Shown in pieces: positions 43,611-51,971 of a stretch of DNA of 64,000 nucleotides. The position numbers and the translations under genes were made by a program. Position 1 is the first letter of the stretch, and each line of letters starts with the position of its first letter. The stretch covers positions 62,001-126,000 of the forward strand of contig QFZU02000072.1 of assembly GCA_003260025.2 (NCBI GenBank). Direction: 5' to 3'. Origin of the DNA: Microbispora triticiradicis. Lineage in GTDB: Bacteria; Actinomycetota; Actinomycetes; Streptosporangiales; Streptosporangiaceae. Below the pieces are notes generated by a model. The model saw nothing but the letters and a program-made list of their open reading frames with translations. It made no database searches and had not been told where the DNA came from.

Positions 43611-44452
43611 ACGCCACGCTCACACGTTTCCCCCTCACCCGGCCCGAGGAGACCGGCCCCGCCGTGCTGTGGGGCGGGATGTACGAATCCGGCAGCCTCA
43701 AACACCTGACGTACGAGCTGTGCCTGAACGCGGCTCCCCGGGACGCCCGGGGATTCGTCGAGATCTCCGGCTCCTCGACCGCGCTCGCCCTGGACCTGCT
43801 CGGGAGAAGACGACGACTGCCGACCGTCGCCGTCGCCGACGCGTCCGGCCGCGATCACCTCACCCGGCGCGGCTTCCGCGGCCGGGTGCACACGATCACG
43901 AGCATCGGCGAAGCACACGAGGTGTGCCTGGAGTACGAACGGGCGGGCTGGTACTGGCCCAGGCAGTTCACCAACCCGGCCCTGGTGGGATACGTGGAGC
44001 GATGGGCGTGGCGTCTTCTGCGGCAGCTCCGCGCGGACTGGCCCGGCGTCCGCCACCTGGTGTGCGGGTTCGGCACCGGCGCCACCGTCGCGGGACTGCA
44101 CCGCGTCTTCGCCCCGCTCGGGTACGCGGTCGTGGGACTGCAGGCCAGGCGAGGCGACCCCGTTCCCGGATGGCGGAACTACGCCCTGCAGAACGTGGGC
44201 GAGCAGGATCTCTTCCACCGCTACCAGGCGGACATCCCGCTGGCCACCGCAGCCGAAGCGGACGCCCCCGGTAGAGGCGCGCTGCAGTCGCTTGTGGCGT
44301 TCGCCCATACCCACACCCATCCCGAACAGGTAATGGTGATCTCCCACGACGGCCGGCCCCGCGGGGATCTCGCAGGGCGATCCGATGACCGGCCACCGTG
44401 GGTTCGGCCCAGGAGCCCGGCCCTTACCGACAGACCGCGGCCACTCGGATAA
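43607..44452 (+). CDS. PLP-dependent enzyme of the cysteine synthase (fold type II) superfamily
   Basis: 281 residues, translationally coupled to the ThiF-like gene. The Asn-loop equivalent is EISGSSTALALDLL, the QF.NP motif is RQFTNPALVGYVERW and the phosphate-binding loop is CGFGTGATVAGLHRVFAP. The candidate PLP lysine is in ESGSLKHLTYEL, at the place of the SxKdR motif of O-acetylserine sulfhydrylase, but the context is divergent. It is shorter than the usual 300-310 residues. Such enzymes do beta-replacement or elimination on amino acids. Coupling to an E1-like enzyme suggests synthesis of an unusual, perhaps sulfur- or nitrogen-substituted, amino acid. Confidence 0.75.
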   Translation: MNATLTRFPLTRPEETGPAVLWGGMYESGSLKHLTYELCLNAAPRDARGFVEISGSSTALALDLLGRRRRLPTVAVADASGRDHLTRRGFRGRVHTITSIGEAHEVCLEYERAGWYWPRQFTNPALVGYVERWAWRLLRQLRADWPGVRHLVCGFGTGATVAGLHRVFAPLGYAVVGLQARRGDPVPGWRNYALQNVGEQDLFHRYQADIPLATAAEADAPGRGALQSLVAFAHTHTHPEQVMVISHDGRPRGDLAGRSDDRPPWVRPRSPALTDRPRPLG

Positions 44453-44500
44453 GAGCGACCCGCTGCACCATGCGACACCACCGGTTCGGAGGTACGGATT

Positions 44501-45268
44501 TTGCTCCACGAGATCCCGGAGACAGGCCATAGACGGATAGTCGCCGCCACGGTACTGGACGATCTCCTTCGCGAGTGTGAAGCCTGGTTCAGTCGGCGAC
44601 GGCTGACTCTGAAACACGACGAGGACGTCTCGAACTGGGTCCGTCACATGCGAACAGCGCCCGCGACCGACGGCATAAATCCTACTTATGACCCGGAACA
44701 CAGTCCCGTTTCCCCAGGGAACAGTTACTGGCTGGACGTCAGGGACCGCGACGCACGGACTGTCGCGTGCATCGCCGCTCGAATGATCCATACGGACGAC
44801 TTCGCGCAGCACATGAGCTCCATGCGGCTGTGGTTCGACCCGCTTCCCTCGGAGATGGGAGGGCCACTGAATCTTCTTCTGCCTTCGAATACGCCGGTCA
44901 TCTCCGGCACGGTGGCGCACTACGGTGGACATTGGGTCCACCCGGACTGGCGGGGAAACGGAATTCCGGGAATCCTCCTCCCCATGGCGAAGATCCTCAC
45001 GATGGAGCTGTTCGGGAGCGACTGGGACACGGGGATCGTGCTCTCGAACAGTGCTCAGAGGCGCAACCTCATGGCCGCGTATGGTTTCGCGAAGGCAGAA
45101 CTGTGCTACTCCGGCTTCTTTCCTCCTCTGCGTCGCGACGAGACTTTCTTCCTGGTTCGCAGCACCCGGGAACAGACCCTGCACGACCTGCCCGCTGTGA
45201 TAACCCGTTTGCGCGAGGACGGAGAGGAACCGGTCCTCACAACCCGGACCGGAAGTAGAAACGGTTGA
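44501..45268 (+). CDS. GNAT-like acyltransferase of unknown specificity
   Basis: 255 residues from TTG 44501, with GGAGG at 44488-44492. A candidate acyl-CoA binding segment is GGHWVHPDWRGNGIPGILLPM, where HPDWRGNGIPG matches the (Q/R)-x-x-G-x-G/A loop. It is followed by TGIVLSNSAQRRNLMAAYGF, the beta-bulge helix region of GNATs. The N-terminal half is unfamiliar. It follows the PLP gene after 48 bases on the same strand, so it likely completes a three-gene pathway with the E1-like and PLP enzymes, perhaps acylating their product. Confidence 0.65.
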   Translation: MLHEIPETGHRRIVAATVLDDLLRECEAWFSRRRLTLKHDEDVSNWVRHMRTAPATDGINPTYDPEHSPVSPGNSYWLDVRDRDARTVACIAARMIHTDDFAQHMSSMRLWFDPLPSEMGGPLNLLLPSNTPVISGTVAHYGGHWVHPDWRGNGIPGILLPMAKILTMELFGSDWDTGIVLSNSAQRRNLMAAYGFAKAELCYSGFFPPLRRDETFFLVRSTREQTLHDLPAVITRLREDGEEPVLTTRTGSRNG

Positions 45269-45553
45269 GGCCGACGGCGTTGGAGATGACGCCGCCTGCG
45301 GCTCAGGCGTGGGAGGAGTCGGAGCGGGTGATGTCCTCCAGGCCGCCGTTCTCGTCGGTGGTCTAGCCGTTTAAGTGGGTGCCGGGGATGGTGCGGCTGG
45401 TGGTGGGCAGCGCGGGACAGGTTCTGGCCCGTGACCTTCCCGGCCCAGCGCTCCCGCCGCACCTGGTGACATGAGGCACGGCGTCTGGAGCGATCCATGT
45501 GCGAGTGCCGCCGAAGGCTGTAACCATCGCCGGGCGACAGGAAGGTGAGTGAC
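45269..45553. other. 285-base gap, possible gene remnant
   Basis: No intact gene is supported. On the minus strand a short frame ending GGLEDITRSDSSHA followed by TGA (about 45304-45360) looks like a protein C-terminus, but a TAG stop lies about 19 codons upstream. It may be the decayed end of a lost gene. No inverted repeats or target duplications were seen. Confidence 0.3.
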
Positions 45554-46282
45554 TTGAGTGAGCCCGCGGTCCGGCCGAACGAGACGACGGTGCCCTTGAT
45601 GCCGTGCGCGTCGGTGGAGGAGACCCTGGCGTTCTACGAGGCGCTGGGATTCGAGGCGACCTACAAACAGAGCAAGCCCTATGTCTATCTGGCGTTGCGG
45701 TGGAGCGGATTCCAGCTGCACTTCGGTCCGGCGCCCAAGGGCCTGGATCCGGCCCGGGAGGAGTCCGGCGGCTGCCTCGTCATGGTCGACGCCGTGGCGC
45801 CGTACCACGCGGCGTTCGTCGCGGCGATGCGCCGCGTCTACGGGAAGGTGCTGAGTTCCGGCCTGCCGCGGATAACCCGCTACCGCCCCGGCGCGTCCCG
45901 GTTCACGCTGATGGATCCGTCCGGGAATTCGATCATATTCATCCAGCGCGACGAGCCGGCCGAGTTGGAGTACGGCGGCTCGAAGAAGCTGACGGGCCTG
46001 GCCAAGGCGCTCGACAACGCCCGGATCCTGCGCGAGTTCAAGAACGACGACCTGCAGGCCTTCCGTGCGCTCAAGTCCGCGGTGCGCAGGCACGGCGCGG
46101 ACGCCTCGCCGGTCGAGCGGGCCATCGCCCTGTGTCACCTCCTCGACCTGTCCACGGTCCTCGGTGAGCCCGCCGATCCCTGGCTCGCCGATCTGCGCGG
46201 TCTGGAGCTCACCGCCGACGACCGGCGGCGCGTCGAGGCGGAACTCGGGCATCTCGCCGGACTCCAGGAGTGGCTCCCCTGA
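45554..46282 (+). CDS. VOC (glyoxalase/bleomycin resistance-like) family protein
   Basis: 242 residues from TTG 45554; GGAAGG lies 8 bases upstream, while the in-frame GTG at 45545 directly abuts that site. Residues about 10-130 are a glyoxalase fold: VPLMPCASVEETLAFYEALGF, GFQLHFGP, GCLVMVDAV and RFTLMDPSGNSIIFIQRDEP. Residues 130-242 form a helical extension of unknown role (KALKSAVRRHG, LDLSTVLGEPADPWL). VOC proteins bind metals or sequester antibiotics. The gene is flanked by the unassigned trio and the aldolase and has no clear operon partner. Confidence 0.85.
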   Translation: MSEPAVRPNETTVPLMPCASVEETLAFYEALGFEATYKQSKPYVYLALRWSGFQLHFGPAPKGLDPAREESGGCLVMVDAVAPYHAAFVAAMRRVYGKVLSSGLPRITRYRPGASRFTLMDPSGNSIIFIQRDEPAELEYGGSKKLTGLAKALDNARILREFKNDDLQAFRALKSAVRRHGADASPVERAIALCHLLDLSTVLGEPADPWLADLRGLELTADDRRRVEAELGHLAGLQEWLP

Positions 46283-46350
46283 GAGCAACGCGGCATTGAT
46301 GCCATGATTAGAGTTGCTAATAAATAAATTCAGGAGAATTAAATTGTTCT

Positions 46351-46362
46351 TATAGATCGCGG
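46351..46362 (+). promoter_or_regulatory. Putative -10 box for a leaderless DapA-family transcript
   Basis: TATAGAT lies 5 to 11 bases before the GTG start at 46362, in an unusually AT-rich stretch (46305-46356). No Shine-Dalgarno sequence precedes that GTG. This is the pattern of leaderless actinobacterial mRNAs. An upstream AGGAG (46332) would serve only a TTG frame that stops after three codons. Confidence 0.45.
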
Positions 46363-47246
46363 TGCCGGACGCTGCCGTCATGACACTGACCGGTTTGTAC
46401 GTCCCACTGATCACCCCCTTCGACGTCGAGGGCGCCGTCGCCCTGACAGTGCTGGAAGCCCTGGCGCACGACGTGCTGGACGCCGGCGCGACGGGCGTCG
46501 TCGCGCTGGGCACCACGGCAGAGCCGGCCTCGCTGACAGACGGCGAGCGGCGCGCCGTCCTCGACGTGGTCGCCGGGGTCTGCCGGGCCCGCTCGGCGGA
46601 GCTTCTGGTCGGCGCGAACACTGCGGAGGCGCTGACGGCGCTGCGCCGCCGTCCCGAGGTGACCGCCGCCCTCACGCTCGTGCCGCCGTTCGTGCGGCCC
46701 GGCGAGGCCGGGGTGGTCGCGCACTTCACCGCGCTCGCCGCGGCGAGTCCGGTGCCGCTGGTCGTCTACCACGTGCCCTACCGGACGGGTCAGCACCTGT
46801 CCGCCGACGCCCTACGGCGGCTCGCCGGGCTGCCCGGTGTGGCCGGGGTGAAGTACTCCGCCGGTGGGATCGACGCGGAGACCGTCGAGCTTCTGGCGGA
46901 TCCGCCGGAGGGCTTCGCGGTGCTGGGCGGTGACGACGTCGTCATCTCACCTTTGCTGGCGCTCGGCGCGCACGGCGGGATCCTCGCCTCGGCGCATCTC
47001 GCCACAGCGCGGTTCGCCGAACTGATCACCTTGTGGCGGTCGGGCGACGCCGCCGGGGCCCGGGCGCTCGGCCACCGCCTGGCGGCCCTGTCGGCGGCCC
47101 TGTTCGCCGAGCCCAATCCCACCGTCGTCAAGGCCGTCCTGCACGCGCGGGGCCGCATCCCGGCCCCCGGCGTACGGCTGCCGCTGCTGCCGGCGGGCCC
47201 GGAGACGCTGCGACGGGCGCTCCGGGCGGCGGACGCCGTCGTCTAG
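46362..47246 (+). CDS. Dihydrodipicolinate synthase / N-acetylneuraminate lyase family aldolase
   Basis: 294 residues, TIM barrel. It opens LTGLYVPLITPFDVEGAV and has the GTTAEPASLT loop (GTTGE in the family). The catalytic Tyr lies in VYHVPYRTG and the Schiff-base Lys in GVAGVKYSAG. Family members cleave or condense pyruvate with an aldehyde. The gene converges on a DUF6716-like glycosyltransferase operon; the two stop codons share the palindrome CTAG (47243-47246). In actinomycetes such genes lie in sialic/teichulosonic acid loci, so a sialate-lyase-like role is possible. The start is GTG 46362 or ATG 46380. Confidence 0.85.
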   Translation: MPDAAVMTLTGLYVPLITPFDVEGAVALTVLEALAHDVLDAGATGVVALGTTAEPASLTDGERRAVLDVVAGVCRARSAELLVGANTAEALTALRRRPEVTAALTLVPPFVRPGEAGVVAHFTALAAASPVPLVVYHVPYRTGQHLSADALRRLAGLPGVAGVKYSAGGIDAETVELLADPPEGFAVLGGDDVVISPLLALGAHGGILASAHLATARFAELITLWRSGDAAGARALGHRLAALSAALFAEPNPTVVKAVLHARGRIPAPGVRLPLLPAGPETLRRALRAADAVV

Positions 47247-48469
47247 AGGGCCTTGAGGTAGCGGCGCATGCGGCGCTTGGCGCGGTAGCCGTACCGGAGG
47301 ACCTTGGGCGGCACCTCCAGGCGCAGCCGGGCGCGGCGGCGGGCGGCGGCGTGCTCGGGACCGTCCAGGAGCGAGCGGGCGGGCTCCAGCGTGCCCGCGC
47401 GGGCCGCCGAGACCAGCGCGGCGACCCGGCCGGTCCAGTCGGTGGCCGAGGCGTCGTGGAAGTAGTTGGCCCGGCACCACTCCGCGTCCGGGGTGCGGAA
47501 GTCCGCCTTCGCCAGGTCGTCGAGCGTGCCCAGGCAGCCGCTGCCCTCGAACACCAAGTTGATCATCTCGGCGCTCACCCCGAAGTCCGACAGCACGAGC
47601 AGCGGCACGTGTCCGGCGATGGCCTCCAGCGCGGCCGTCGAGCTGACCGTGACGAACCCGGCCGCGCGCGACAGGTGCTCGTGCATCGGCCCGGCGGCGA
47701 AGCGGACCAGGTCGCGATCCACCCGGCCCTCGTCGGCCAGCGCGTTCCACAGCCGTTCGTAGTGGTGGCGTTCGTTGTGCGTCTGCCGCTCGTCGTCGCG
47801 GGCCCGCAGCTTGACCACCACGTCCAGGTCCGGCCGGGCCCCCGCGAGCGCGGCCAGGGCGAGCAGGACGTCCTCGCGCTCCTCGCGGCGGCGGGGCACC
47901 TTCGCCTGCGTGGCGAACACCACCCGGTCGCGGACGCCCCCGCCGGTGTCCGCTCCCAGGCCGCCGAGGTCCAGGTAGGGCAGCCGGGCGAGCGCCACCG
48001 CCCCTCCCCCGCCCAGTTCCCGGCCGATGGCCGAGAACTCGGCGACCTCGCGGCCGCTGTGCACCACGAACAGGTCGCAGCCGCTGCGGAACAGCCAGGC
48101 CTTCTCCGTCGCGGGCACGGAGATGCCGGGCAGCCCCGACACCAGCACCGGGCGGGGCCGCAGCCCGGCCAGCGTCTCCGCCGCCAGCGCGTCCACGACG
48201 GGTCCGGTGCAGGCGAGCAGCACGACGTCGGGCCGGAACCGTTCGGCGGTCCGCCGCAACTGCCGCGCCGGCAGCACCGCGGGCAGTTCCCGCCCCGCGG
48301 CCCCGGCCCGGGTACCGCTGACCGCGGCGGCGATCTGCGCCGCCGAGGGCGCGATGGGGGTACGGACGACGACCAGGTCCGTGGTCCAGTCCTCCGGGAG
48401 CGCGTCGAGCAGGCCCGCGGCCCACTTGAGGTACGAATCGGAGTCGGCCACGGCGAGCAGACGGGTCAA
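47243..48469 (-). CDS. DUF6716-type putative glycosyltransferase
   Basis: 408 residues. The start MTRLLAVADSDSYLKWAAGL is the hallmark opening of the actinobacterial DUF6716 family. Other conserved parts are VVVRTPIAPSAAQIAAAVSGT, VSGLPGISVPATEKAWLFR and SSTAALEAIAGHVPLLVLSD. The last reads like the donor-binding part of a GT-B glycosyltransferase. Its C-terminus is very basic (RYGYRAKRRMRRYLKAL). Its ATG overlaps the upstream gene stop by 4 bases. It probably helps build a cell-surface glycan containing an acidic sugar. Confidence 0.75.
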   Translation of the reverse strand: MTRLLAVADSDSYLKWAAGLLDALPEDWTTDLVVVRTPIAPSAAQIAAAVSGTRAGAAGRELPAVLPARQLRRTAERFRPDVVLLACTGPVVDALAAETLAGLRPRPVLVSGLPGISVPATEKAWLFRSGCDLFVVHSGREVAEFSAIGRELGGGGAVALARLPYLDLGGLGADTGGGVRDRVVFATQAKVPRRREEREDVLLALAALAGARPDLDVVVKLRARDDERQTHNERHHYERLWNALADEGRVDRDLVRFAAGPMHEHLSRAAGFVTVSSTAALEAIAGHVPLLVLSDFGVSAEMINLVFEGSGCLGTLDDLAKADFRTPDAEWCRANYFHDASATDWTGRVAALVSAARAGTLEPARSLLDGPEHAAARRRARLRLEVPPKVLRYGYRAKRRMRRYLKAL

Positions 48470-49518
48470 GGAGCGACCTTTCCTTCACTTGTACGGGGAG
48501 AGTCCGGCGGCGCCCCGCTCACCTGCTGGGGCTGGTGCGCGAACAACTGGAGATGGGAACGGAGGGACGGGGCGGCCGAGGAGGTCCACCAGTCGTCCGG
48601 CACGTCCACGGCCTCCACCGGCACGCCCCGGGCCGACAGCAGCACGCGCAGCGAGGTCACGGCGGTGGACGGCAGGCTCAGCACCCGCTGGCCGGGCCGC
48701 AGGTCGCGCAGCGTCATCTCGGCCGGGGCTCCGGCGTCGTACACGGTCAGGCCGGCGATGCGGCGCACCCGGTCGAGGTCGCGGGGGTCCTCGCGCCGGT
48801 GGGGGAAGTACGCGACGGGCTCCTCGATCCGCTCCAGCCAGCGCAGGTAGCGGTCGCGGTGGATGAGCCCGTTGCGTACGAGCGAGGTGCCGAGCACGAC
48901 CGTGCGCTCCGGCGGCGGCCGATCGGCGGGCTGGGCGCGCAGCCAGGCGAAGTCGTGCCGGACGAGCCGGACGCCCGCGCCCTCCACCTCCTCGGCGAGG
49001 CCGGGGGGCACGGGAAGCGCGGTGAAGACCGAAGGGCGGCGCGTGCGCAGGCGGAACCCCGCCGCCGCGCCCAGGACCTTGCGGCCCAAACTCGCCGTCG
49101 CGCGGGCGCGTAACAGGGGGCGCCGCGCGACCAGCAACTCCAGGAGGCGGATCGTGGCGAGCCCGTCGTCCACGAGCACGGTGCGCCCGGGAACGGCCGT
49201 CACGAGGGCGAGCTGGACCCGCCCGGAGAAGGCGTCGCCCACCGCCCAGGTTCGGCTCGGCCGGGGAATCCGCTCGGACGGCTCGGCGAACTCCAGCCCT
49301 TCGGGCAGCCCGAGCCGCCCCAGCTCACGCCGGGTCATCCGGAGCGCGGGCAGCCCCGCCCGCGGCACCACCCGGGTGATGCTGCCGAGGAGCCCCGCAC
49401 TGTGCGCCTCGACGACGCACAGAAGCTGCAGGGGGGACTCCACCCATGCGACGGCCTGCCCCTGCCCGGCGGCGTGGCGCCGTCCCTCGTCATCCACGCC
49501 GCGTGAGGATTCGTTCAC
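48466..49518 (-). CDS. Putative polysialyltransferase-like/surface-glycan transferase
   Basis: 350 residues starting at GTG 49518, or possibly GTG 49497 (shorter N-terminus). The block AVAWVESPLQLLCVVEAHSAG is typical of actinobacterial proteins paired with DUF6716 in sialic- or teichulosonic-acid clusters. Other parts are RTVLVDDGLATIRLLEL, VVLGTSLVRNGLIHRDRYL and YFPHRREDPRDLDRVRRI, which fits a GT-52/polysialyltransferase-like fold. There is no signal peptide. It is translationally coupled to the DUF6716 gene (ATGA, 48466-48469). No CMP-sialate synthetase or NeuB is in the window. Confidence 0.65.
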   Translation of the reverse strand: MNESSRGVDDEGRRHAAGQGQAVAWVESPLQLLCVVEAHSAGLLGSITRVVPRAGLPALRMTRRELGRLGLPEGLEFAEPSERIPRPSRTWAVGDAFSGRVQLALVTAVPGRTVLVDDGLATIRLLELLVARRPLLRARATASLGRKVLGAAAGFRLRTRRPSVFTALPVPPGLAEEVEGAGVRLVRHDFAWLRAQPADRPPPERTVVLGTSLVRNGLIHRDRYLRWLERIEEPVAYFPHRREDPRDLDRVRRIAGLTVYDAGAPAEMTLRDLRPGQRVLSLPSTAVTSLRVLLSARGVPVEAVDVPDDWWTSSAAPSLRSHLQLFAHQPQQVSGAPPDSPRTSEGKVAP

Positions 49519-49608
49519 GACGCGCTCACCCTAGCCACCCCATGCGACGTACGCGGGAACTCGGGGTGAACGGACCCTGGCCGAAAGTGTGATGTCCAGG
49601 TCGGCGGG

Positions 49609-50259
49609 TCAGCCGCCGGCGAGTTGCCTCGACGAGTCCTCGTGAAGGACGCGTAGTCCCGTCAGCATGAGCGTGAGGCTGTAGTGGAAGTCCTCGTCGG
49701 CAGTGCGACCGGACGCGTGGCGCTCGCGCAGCGCCCGCGCGAGGGTGGGGAACGGGAACCGTTCGTCGGAGACCATCGCGAGTTCGGCGTCCGGAGCCGG
49801 ACGCGACTGCTCTTCGACGGCACGGCCGATCACGAAGTGCGTCAGTGCGCCCGCCGCGCGCGAAGCGTCCGCGAGCTCGAAGCCCGTCTCGTGGAGCACG
49901 GCCGTGACGCGCTCCACGAAACCGCCGAGCGCGAGTGCCCGCGTGACGTCGGCGCCGAGTGCGACGCGCGCCCCGTCCCGATGGGCGAGCAGGCCGCGCC
50001 GGAGCGCATCGCAGGACCGCTCCAGCCACAGCCACCAGGGCTGCGCGGGACCCGGGCCACCCAGTCCGGCCACCACCGGCCCGAGCATGAGGTCGGTCAT
50101 CTGGTCGAGCAATGCCCGCTTGTCGGCGAAATGCCAGTACAACGCCGGCGCCTTGACGCCCAAGGCGGTCGCCACCCGTCGCACGGTCAGCTTGTCCAAG
50201 CCCTCCTCCCGCAGCAGTTCGAGCGCCGCCTGAGCCACGCGGCGCTTGTCGATCCTCAC
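49609..50259 (-). CDS. TetR family repressor of the adjacent monooxygenase gene
   Basis: 216 residues from GTG 50259, where GGAGG is 8 bases upstream; a GTG at 50268 abuts that site. The helix-turn-helix is RRVAQAALELLREEGL, DKLTVRRVATALGVKAPALY, WHFADKRALLDQM. The C-terminal domain (FVERVTAVLHETGFEL, GALTHFVIGRAVEEQS) resembles the TetR_C drug-binding domain of TetR itself. The divergent flavin monooxygenase and the two operators between them suggest it represses both genes and responds to a drug-like ligand. Confidence 0.9.
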   Translation of the reverse strand: MRIDKRRVAQAALELLREEGLDKLTVRRVATALGVKAPALYWHFADKRALLDQMTDLMLGPVVAGLGGPGPAQPWWLWLERSCDALRRGLLAHRDGARVALGADVTRALALGGFVERVTAVLHETGFELADASRAAGALTHFVIGRAVEEQSRPAPDAELAMVSDERFPFPTLARALRERHASGRTADEDFHYSLTLMLTGLRVLHEDSSRQLAGG

Positions 50260-50283
50260 TCCGCTCACCTCCGGTTTGACATT

Positions 50284-50295
50284 TTAACAAGTTAA
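50284..50295. promoter_or_regulatory. TetR operator copy 1
   Basis: TTAAC-AA-GTTAA, a perfect 5+5 palindrome, followed by GGAC. It lies close to the repressor start and overlaps a TTAAAAT -10-like sequence on the minus strand, so binding should block repressor transcription. Confidence 0.7.
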
Positions 50296-50317
50296 GGACA
50301 GCGTGGCTCCCGTTCAT

Positions 50318-50329
50318 TTAACAAGTTAA
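50318..50329. promoter_or_regulatory. TetR operator copy 2
   Basis: An identical TTAAC-AA-GTTAA copy 34 bases from the first. It is followed by GGAG and partly overlaps the monooxygenase ribosome binding site AAGGAG (50328-50333). Binding here would block the monooxygenase gene. Confidence 0.7.
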
Positions 50330-50340
50330 GGAGAGATGGG

Positions 50341-51879
50341 ATGCACGAGGATGTGATCGTGGTCGGAGCCGGTCCCGTCGGCCTCATGCTCGCCGCCGAA
50401 CTTCGCCTGGCCGGCGTCTCGCCGCTCATCCTGGAGCGCTTGGCCGAGCCTGCCCCGCAGCGCAAGTCGCGTGGAGTCGGGCCGCTGGCCTTCGAAGCGC
50501 TCCAGCGGCGCGGACTCGGCGAGAGGCTGGCCGCTCACCAGCCGGAACGCACCGCGGAGAAGGCACGGGACCACGGCAGCGAGAAGAACCACTTCGCCTG
50601 GATCCACAAGATCGACCCGTCACCGCGGGACGAACCCGACCGCCGCGGCGCCCTCGTCTGGCAGCCCGACCTGGAAGCCGTCCTCGCCGAGTACGCGGCC
50701 GAACTCGGCATCCCCGTTCTTCGCGGGCACACGGTGACCGCGATCACCCAGGACGACGCCGCAGTGACGGTGACGGCCGAGACCGCCGGCGGGCGGTTCG
50801 AACGCACAGCGGCCTACGTCGTGGGATGCGACGGCGGGCGCAGCACGATCCGCAAGCTGGCCGGGTTCGACTTCCCGGGAACGCCGCCGCTCATGACGGC
50901 CCGCCAAGCCCGTGTGGAGATCACCGACCCTGATGCACTGCCCCCATCGGGCCGCACCGCGGCCGGCATGCTCATCCACGGCCCGGGAATGATCGGAGTC
51001 TTCGACTTCAGCCCCGATCAGGAGGAGCCACACGGCCCGCTCACCCGCGAGGAACTCCAGGCCAGCGTGCGGCGCGTCGCCGGCGTCGACGTGACCGTCA
51101 CGGCGATGACCGACACGTCGCGCTTCACCGACAACGCCCGCCAGGTCACCACCTATAGAAAGGGGCGCGTCCTGCTGGCCGGCGACGCGGCACATGTCCA
51201 CTCCCCCAACGGCGGCCAGGGGCTGAACCTGGGCCTGATCGACGCCGTCAACCTCGGCTGGAAGCTGGCCGCCGAGATACGCGGCCAGGCGCCCCCCGGA
51301 CTGCTCGACAGCTATACGGCCGAACGGCACCCCGCCGGGGCCGCCGTGCTGCACAACACCCGCGCCCAGTCGGCACTCATGCTGCCCGGGCCGCACACCG
51401 ACGCGCTGCGCGACATCGTCTCCGACCTGATGGACATCCCGGAGGTGAACCGGTACTTCGGCCGGATGCTCGGAGGGCTGGCGACGCGCTACTCCTTCCC
51501 CTACACGCCTCCGCACGCGCACCCCCTGATCGGCCGCCTCTGCCCCGACCTCACCTGCGTCGTCACCACGGGCGACGGCGAGCTCCGGTCCGCGCGGCTC
51601 AGCCGGTTCACCATCACCGGCCCCTTCGTCCTCCTCGTGCCGGCCGGCCACCCCGCCATCGCGGCCGCCGCCGGATGGCGAGACCGGTTGAAGGTCGTCC
51701 CGGCCGCCGCCATCGACCATGACCAGCTTTCCGCGGCGCTGATCCGCCCGGACGGCGCCGTCGCCTGGGCGAGCGCGCCCGGCCGGCCGTGTGACATCGC
51801 CCTTATGCGAACCGCGCTGCACACCTGGCTCGGCGCCCCGGCCGCCTCTCGTCCGCCCGCAGGGGCCGCCGTCGTCTGA
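50341..51879 (+). CDS. FAD-dependent aromatic monooxygenase (PHBH-type, Rox/TetX-like)
   Basis: 512 residues. The FAD/NADPH Rossmann motif is VIVVGAGPVGLMLAAELRLAG. The DG motif is VVGCDGGRSTIRKLAGFDF. The GD motif is VLLAGDAAHVHSPNGGQGLNLGLIDA. A C-terminal thioredoxin-like domain (about 400-512) is typical of PgaE/Rox-type group A hydroxylases. It hydroxylates an aromatic substrate and may inactivate a rifamycin- or tetracycline-like drug. The divergent TetR gene and operators at its start support inducible detoxification. AAGGAG precedes the ATG closely. Confidence 0.9.
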   Translation: MHEDVIVVGAGPVGLMLAAELRLAGVSPLILERLAEPAPQRKSRGVGPLAFEALQRRGLGERLAAHQPERTAEKARDHGSEKNHFAWIHKIDPSPRDEPDRRGALVWQPDLEAVLAEYAAELGIPVLRGHTVTAITQDDAAVTVTAETAGGRFERTAAYVVGCDGGRSTIRKLAGFDFPGTPPLMTARQARVEITDPDALPPSGRTAAGMLIHGPGMIGVFDFSPDQEEPHGPLTREELQASVRRVAGVDVTVTAMTDTSRFTDNARQVTTYRKGRVLLAGDAAHVHSPNGGQGLNLGLIDAVNLGWKLAAEIRGQAPPGLLDSYTAERHPAGAAVLHNTRAQSALMLPGPHTDALRDIVSDLMDIPEVNRYFGRMLGGLATRYSFPYTPPHAHPLIGRLCPDLTCVVTTGDGELRSARLSRFTITGPFVLLVPAGHPAIAAAAGWRDRLKVVPAAAIDHDQLSAALIRPDGAVAWASAPGRPCDIALMRTALHTWLGAPAASRPPAGAAVV

Positions 51880-51971
51880 CGGGCCGCCCGTACAGGTGCG
51901 CACGCATGGACGCCGACCGCGGGTCCGCACCCAGAAGGGATCATGCCGGGGCGTTGGGGCAGCATGGGGGC

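Noticed and set aside
45304-45363. Short minus-strand frame ending GGLEDITRSDSSHA
   Set aside because: Looks like a RiPP-like C-terminus, but an in-frame TAG lies about 19 codons upstream and there is no start or ribosome site; treated as a remnant.
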